From positions 1-8,160 of the forward strand of contig JAGLWW010000026.1 of assembly GCA_023133195.1 (NCBI GenBank): a DNA stretch of 8,160 nt, read 5' to 3'. The position numbers and the translations under genes were made by a program. The DNA is from Candidatus Aenigmatarchaeota archaeon (lineage in GTDB: Archaea; Aenigmatarchaeota; Aenigmatarchaeia; PWEA01; JAGHBM01). This document shows positions 6,092-8,160 of the stretch, in pieces (the stretch's first letter is position 1; each line of letters begins with the position of its first letter). Below the pieces are notes generated by a model, which made no database searches, had not been told where the DNA came from, and saw only the letters and a list, made by a program, of their open reading frames with translations.

Positions 6092-7027
6092 TCACTCCAG
6101 AATTTCTATGTCATCAACCTTTCCGTCGCCATCCTTGTCCAGACCTCTTATTATCCTGTAAAAATCCCTGTTCCTGTTAAATCCCTTTAAAACTTTTTCA
6201 TACTGTTGTGTCAATCCCAGAATGCAGGCCTTGGTTCCCTCAAATTTTATTCCGGAAAGAAGTATTATTTTCTTGTTCTCGTCCCACGGGTTTTTAATCT
6301 TTGCTATGATGCCGTCAGTCTCGCCGTTATATTTTCCTCTTTCTGATACTATAGACCATGATTTTTCCCAGTTGAATTTTATTTTAAGTCTGTCATTCAT
6401 ATCACCGCATACCATGTTTGTGACAGGCCCCCCTATTATTATAAGATTTCTTTTGTGCGATTCTTCGGCTTTGAATTCCGTGTCAAGTTTTGTTATAAAG
6501 CGCCTCCCGGAAGAGCAAAGGTTTCCAATAAAAACCCCTAGTTGTGTGGCGTAATGCCCGTCTCTTGCTGTCGTCAGAAAGGGCCCGTGCTGGGTGGGCG
6601 AACCCACTATTACGGAGCCGTCAAAGATACCATCCTTTATAAATTCATAAAAAAAGTCTTTTAGTTGTGTATTGATTTCTATTTTCCCCATCTTTACCTC
6701 TGTCTCCCCGCCAGGCAACTCAAATCCAAAAGCTCTTGATGAAGGTGCAAAAAACTTGCAGGTAGCCCCGTGCCGGCTTTCCTCCCTGATAACCTCTATA
6801 AGTCCGTTTTTAAGCATCTTGTTTATGTGGTAATAAATCTTCTGCTCGTGTATCTTCAATTTCTTTGCCAGTTCATTCGGATACATCGGATTTTCATTTA
6901 ATACCTGCAAAATCCTCCATGCCATGCCGCTGGCTGCTGAGGAAATGCTGTCAGGGCTTTCAAAAATCTTTATATCTTTGGAGTATTGCTTGCCGTCTCT
7001 TTCGTTGACAAGGATTTTCTTTGACAT
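6092..7027 (-). CDS. winged-helix transcriptional regulator with S-layer-like C-terminal domain and EF-hand loop
   Basis: Probable DNA-binding regulator of 311 residues without signal peptide or membrane span. Residues about 26-85 form an ArsR-like winged helix: AWRILQVLNENPMYPNELAKKL, then the recognition helix region (EQKIYYHINKMLKNGLI) and a wing. The remainder (about 115-311) contains GSPTQHGPFLTTARDGHYA (142-160), NLIIIGGPVTN (194-204) and NPWDENKKIILLSG (247-260). The last resembles, from memory, the GGP-x-x-N and NP...K.I.LLSG motifs of archaeal S-layer N-type domains. Residues 297-308, DKDGDGKVDDIE, fit a canonical 12-residue EF-hand loop (D1, D3, D5, G6, V8, D9, E12). ATG at 7027 is preferred over GTG at 7036 because GGTG (7037-7034) lies six bases ahead. 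It is divergent from the MFS transporter, a natural candidate target. The ligand is unknown; calcium binding is an inference. Confidence 0.85.
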   Translation of the reverse strand: MSKKILVNERDGKQYSKDIKIFESPDSISSAASGMAWRILQVLNENPMYPNELAKKLKIHEQKIYYHINKMLKNGLIEVIREESRHGATCKFFAPSSRAFGFELPGGETEVKMGKIEINTQLKDFFYEFIKDGIFDGSVIVGSPTQHGPFLTTARDGHYATQLGVFIGNLCSSGRRFITKLDTEFKAEESHKRNLIIIGGPVTNMVCGDMNDRLKIKFNWEKSWSIVSERGKYNGETDGIIAKIKNPWDENKKIILLSGIKFEGTKACILGLTQQYEKVLKGFNRNRDFYRIIRGLDKDGDGKVDDIEILE

Positions 7028-7059
7028 TCTACACACCTGAAAATTGTTTGTATGATACC

Positions 7060-7079
7060 TATTTAAATATTTTTATAAA
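7060..7079 (-). promoter_or_regulatory. TATA-like region for the winged-helix regulator
   Basis: On the minus strand the sequence reads CTTTATAAAAATATTTAAATA across 7080-7060. Two TATA-like octamers are present. The distal one (about 7070-7078) would give a leader of about 20 bases containing the GGTG. The proximal one, part of the 10-base palindrome TATTTAAATA at 7060-7069, would give a leader of about 12 bases. Confidence 0.45.
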
Positions 7080-7102
7080 GGTTGTAAAGCCATTAAAAAT
7101 AA

Positions 7103-7125
7103 ATTTTATTAATTATTAATAAAAT
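7103..7125. promoter_or_regulatory. perfect 11+1+11 palindrome, candidate operator upstream of the MFS gene
   Basis: The left arm ATTTTATTAAT (7103-7113) and right arm ATTAATAAAAT (7115-7125) are perfect reverse complements around one T at 7114. The element ends 13 bases before the MFS start and covers the position where the TATA box of that gene should be (TTTTATTAA). A dimeric winged-helix protein bound here would block or position the transcription machinery. The divergent regulator is the obvious candidate. AT-rich DNA makes chance palindromes more likely, so the role is inferred. Confidence 0.5.
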
Positions 7126-7138
7126 CTAGACCTAATTT

Positions 7139-8160
7139 ATGAATATGCACTTCAGGGAATATATGAAATTCACGGGAGTCTCGGCATTTTTCGCGTTTTC
7201 AATATTCCTTTTCAACCCAATTTTATCGCCATATATCAAGGGCCTGGGATTCGGTGATTTCCAGATAAGTATCCTGTTCTCCATTTTGCCTTTGTCAGTA
7301 ATTGTCTTCTCACCGATAGTAGGAAAACTGTCCGATGTGGCCGGAAGAAGGGTAGTCATAGTTATGGGCATCGCCCTTGAAATTCTGGCAGTCCTTCTTT
7401 ACGTCTTTGGCCGGTCCTTTGTATTGATAGGCATAGCAAGGGTATTCGATGCCATAGCTGTAGTTACAGTCATTCTCGTGTCTCTGGCAAAAGTGGAGGA
7501 CGTGATTGGCTCCAAGAAAAGGGGGGAATATACGGGATGGGCAGAGAGTTTGAATTATGTGGGGCGGCTGGTGGCGCCTGTGATAGGAGCCGTGATAGCC
7601 GACATGTTTTTCATAGAAGCGCCTTTTTTTATCTCTATTGTCCTTCTTTTGGCGTTGTTTTTCTTCTTGTTTAAAAGGGAAAAGATACCAAAAATGGCCA
7701 GAAAAAATTATAATCCCCTGACCGAGATAAAGGAATTCCTTTCCTTCAGGAAACTAAAGGGAATGGGAATCCTTGGCGTTGTCATGCATGCCAGCACTCC
7801 TGCGATAAGCCTTTTCCTTCCCCTATTCATAATATATGAACTTGGCCTTGGTATAAGCTTTGTTGGCTATGCCTTTTTCTTTATGGGCTTTATGCATCTG
7901 TTCCAGTTCTGGTTTGGAAGAATTTCCGATAAGTACGGCTCCTGGAAGATTGTCCTTCTGGGCTGCCTGATTTCCGCAATCAGTCTGGGCATGATGTCTC
8001 TTTCAAATTCATTTGTTTTCCTTGCTCTGGTCCTGTTCATATACGGAATCGGGGGTGGCATGTGGAACACCTCTGCATGGAGCCTTATGTCAGATATCGG
8101 TGAGAAAAACAGGAAGGAGGGGGAAATAGCCACTTCTTATGTTTCCATAGCAAAGATAGG
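7139..8160 (+). CDS. MFS transporter, 3' end beyond the window
   Basis: Twelve-helix major facilitator family membrane transporter, of which 340 residues are visible with the frame open to the window edge. The MFS signature (motif A, G-x-L-[SA]-D-x-x-G-R-[RK]) appears as GKLSDVAGRR at 62-71 after the second helix. Its repeat in the second half is GRISDKYG at 260-267, about 198 residues later, as expected for the two-fold repeat. A charged central loop begins at K179 (KREKIPKMARKN) and separates the halves. About ten hydrophobic spans are visible. The substrate cannot be told from this sequence; the general layout resembles drug or small-metabolite exporters. No GTG or GGAGG element precedes the ATG at 7139, so translation is probably leaderless; M3 (7145) is an alternative. 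The gene is divergent from the winged-helix regulator across 111 bases. Confidence 0.9.
   Translation, partial: MNMHFREYMKFTGVSAFFAFSIFLFNPILSPYIKGLGFGDFQISILFSILPLSVIVFSPIVGKLSDVAGRRVVIVMGIALEILAVLLYVFGRSFVLIGIARVFDAIAVVTVILVSLAKVEDVIGSKKRGEYTGWAESLNYVGRLVAPVIGAVIADMFFIEAPFFISIVLLLALFFFLFKREKIPKMARKNYNPLTEIKEFLSFRKLKGMGILGVVMHASTPAISLFLPLFIIYELGLGISFVGYAFFFMGFMHLFQFWFGRISDKYGSWKIVLLGCLISAISLGMMSLSNSFVFLALVLFIYGIGGGMWNTSAWSLMSDIGEKNRKEGEIATSYVSIAKI

Noticed and set aside
1..8160. Search for tRNA, C/D-box RNA, CRISPR repeats, inteins, insertion sequences and attachment sites
   Set aside because: No cloverleaf, no paired C and D boxes outside genes, no spaced direct repeats, no intein in either GTPase, and no transposase or terminal inverted repeats were seen by eye.

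Overview
The window comes from an archaeon. It carries archaeal/eukaryotic-type translation genes (aIF5B, ribosomal protein S6e, aIF2 gamma). TATA-like boxes lie about 25-45 bases upstream of most starts, and Shine-Dalgarno sites have the archaeal GGTG form. Codon use favours ATA for Ile and AGA/AGG for Arg. Genes are compact, with gaps mostly under 120 bases. A small-genome lineage such as a DPANN archaeon is plausible, but the sequence alone does not fix the phylum.

Layout. At 95-471 two tiny single-span membrane proteins overlap by GTGA and look like diverged paralogues. At 543-950 there is an AT-rich orphan gene. The translation block follows: aIF5B (1016-2746), three unrecognised small genes (two on the minus strand, one plus; 2743-4055), S6e with an unusual 100-residue Lys/Glu/Pro tail (4114-4779), and aIF2 gamma (4871-6085). 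Convergent to aIF2 gamma is a winged-helix regulator (6092-7027, minus) with a C-terminal domain resembling archaeal S-layer domains and a canonical EF-hand loop at its end. Divergent from it is an MFS transporter that runs off the window (7139-8160). The intergenic space between these two holds a perfect 11+1+11 palindrome.

How the genes fit together. aIF2 gamma (initiator tRNA delivery), aIF5B (subunit joining) and S6e (small subunit) act in translation initiation, and an infB-rps6e-eif2g order is known from some other archaea. Here infB is separated from rps6e by three genes of unknown function. The regulator/transporter pair looks like a local regulatory unit, with the palindrome as candidate operator. 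No tRNA, rRNA, CRISPR array, insertion sequence or integration site was seen. No stretch above 300 bases lacks a gene.
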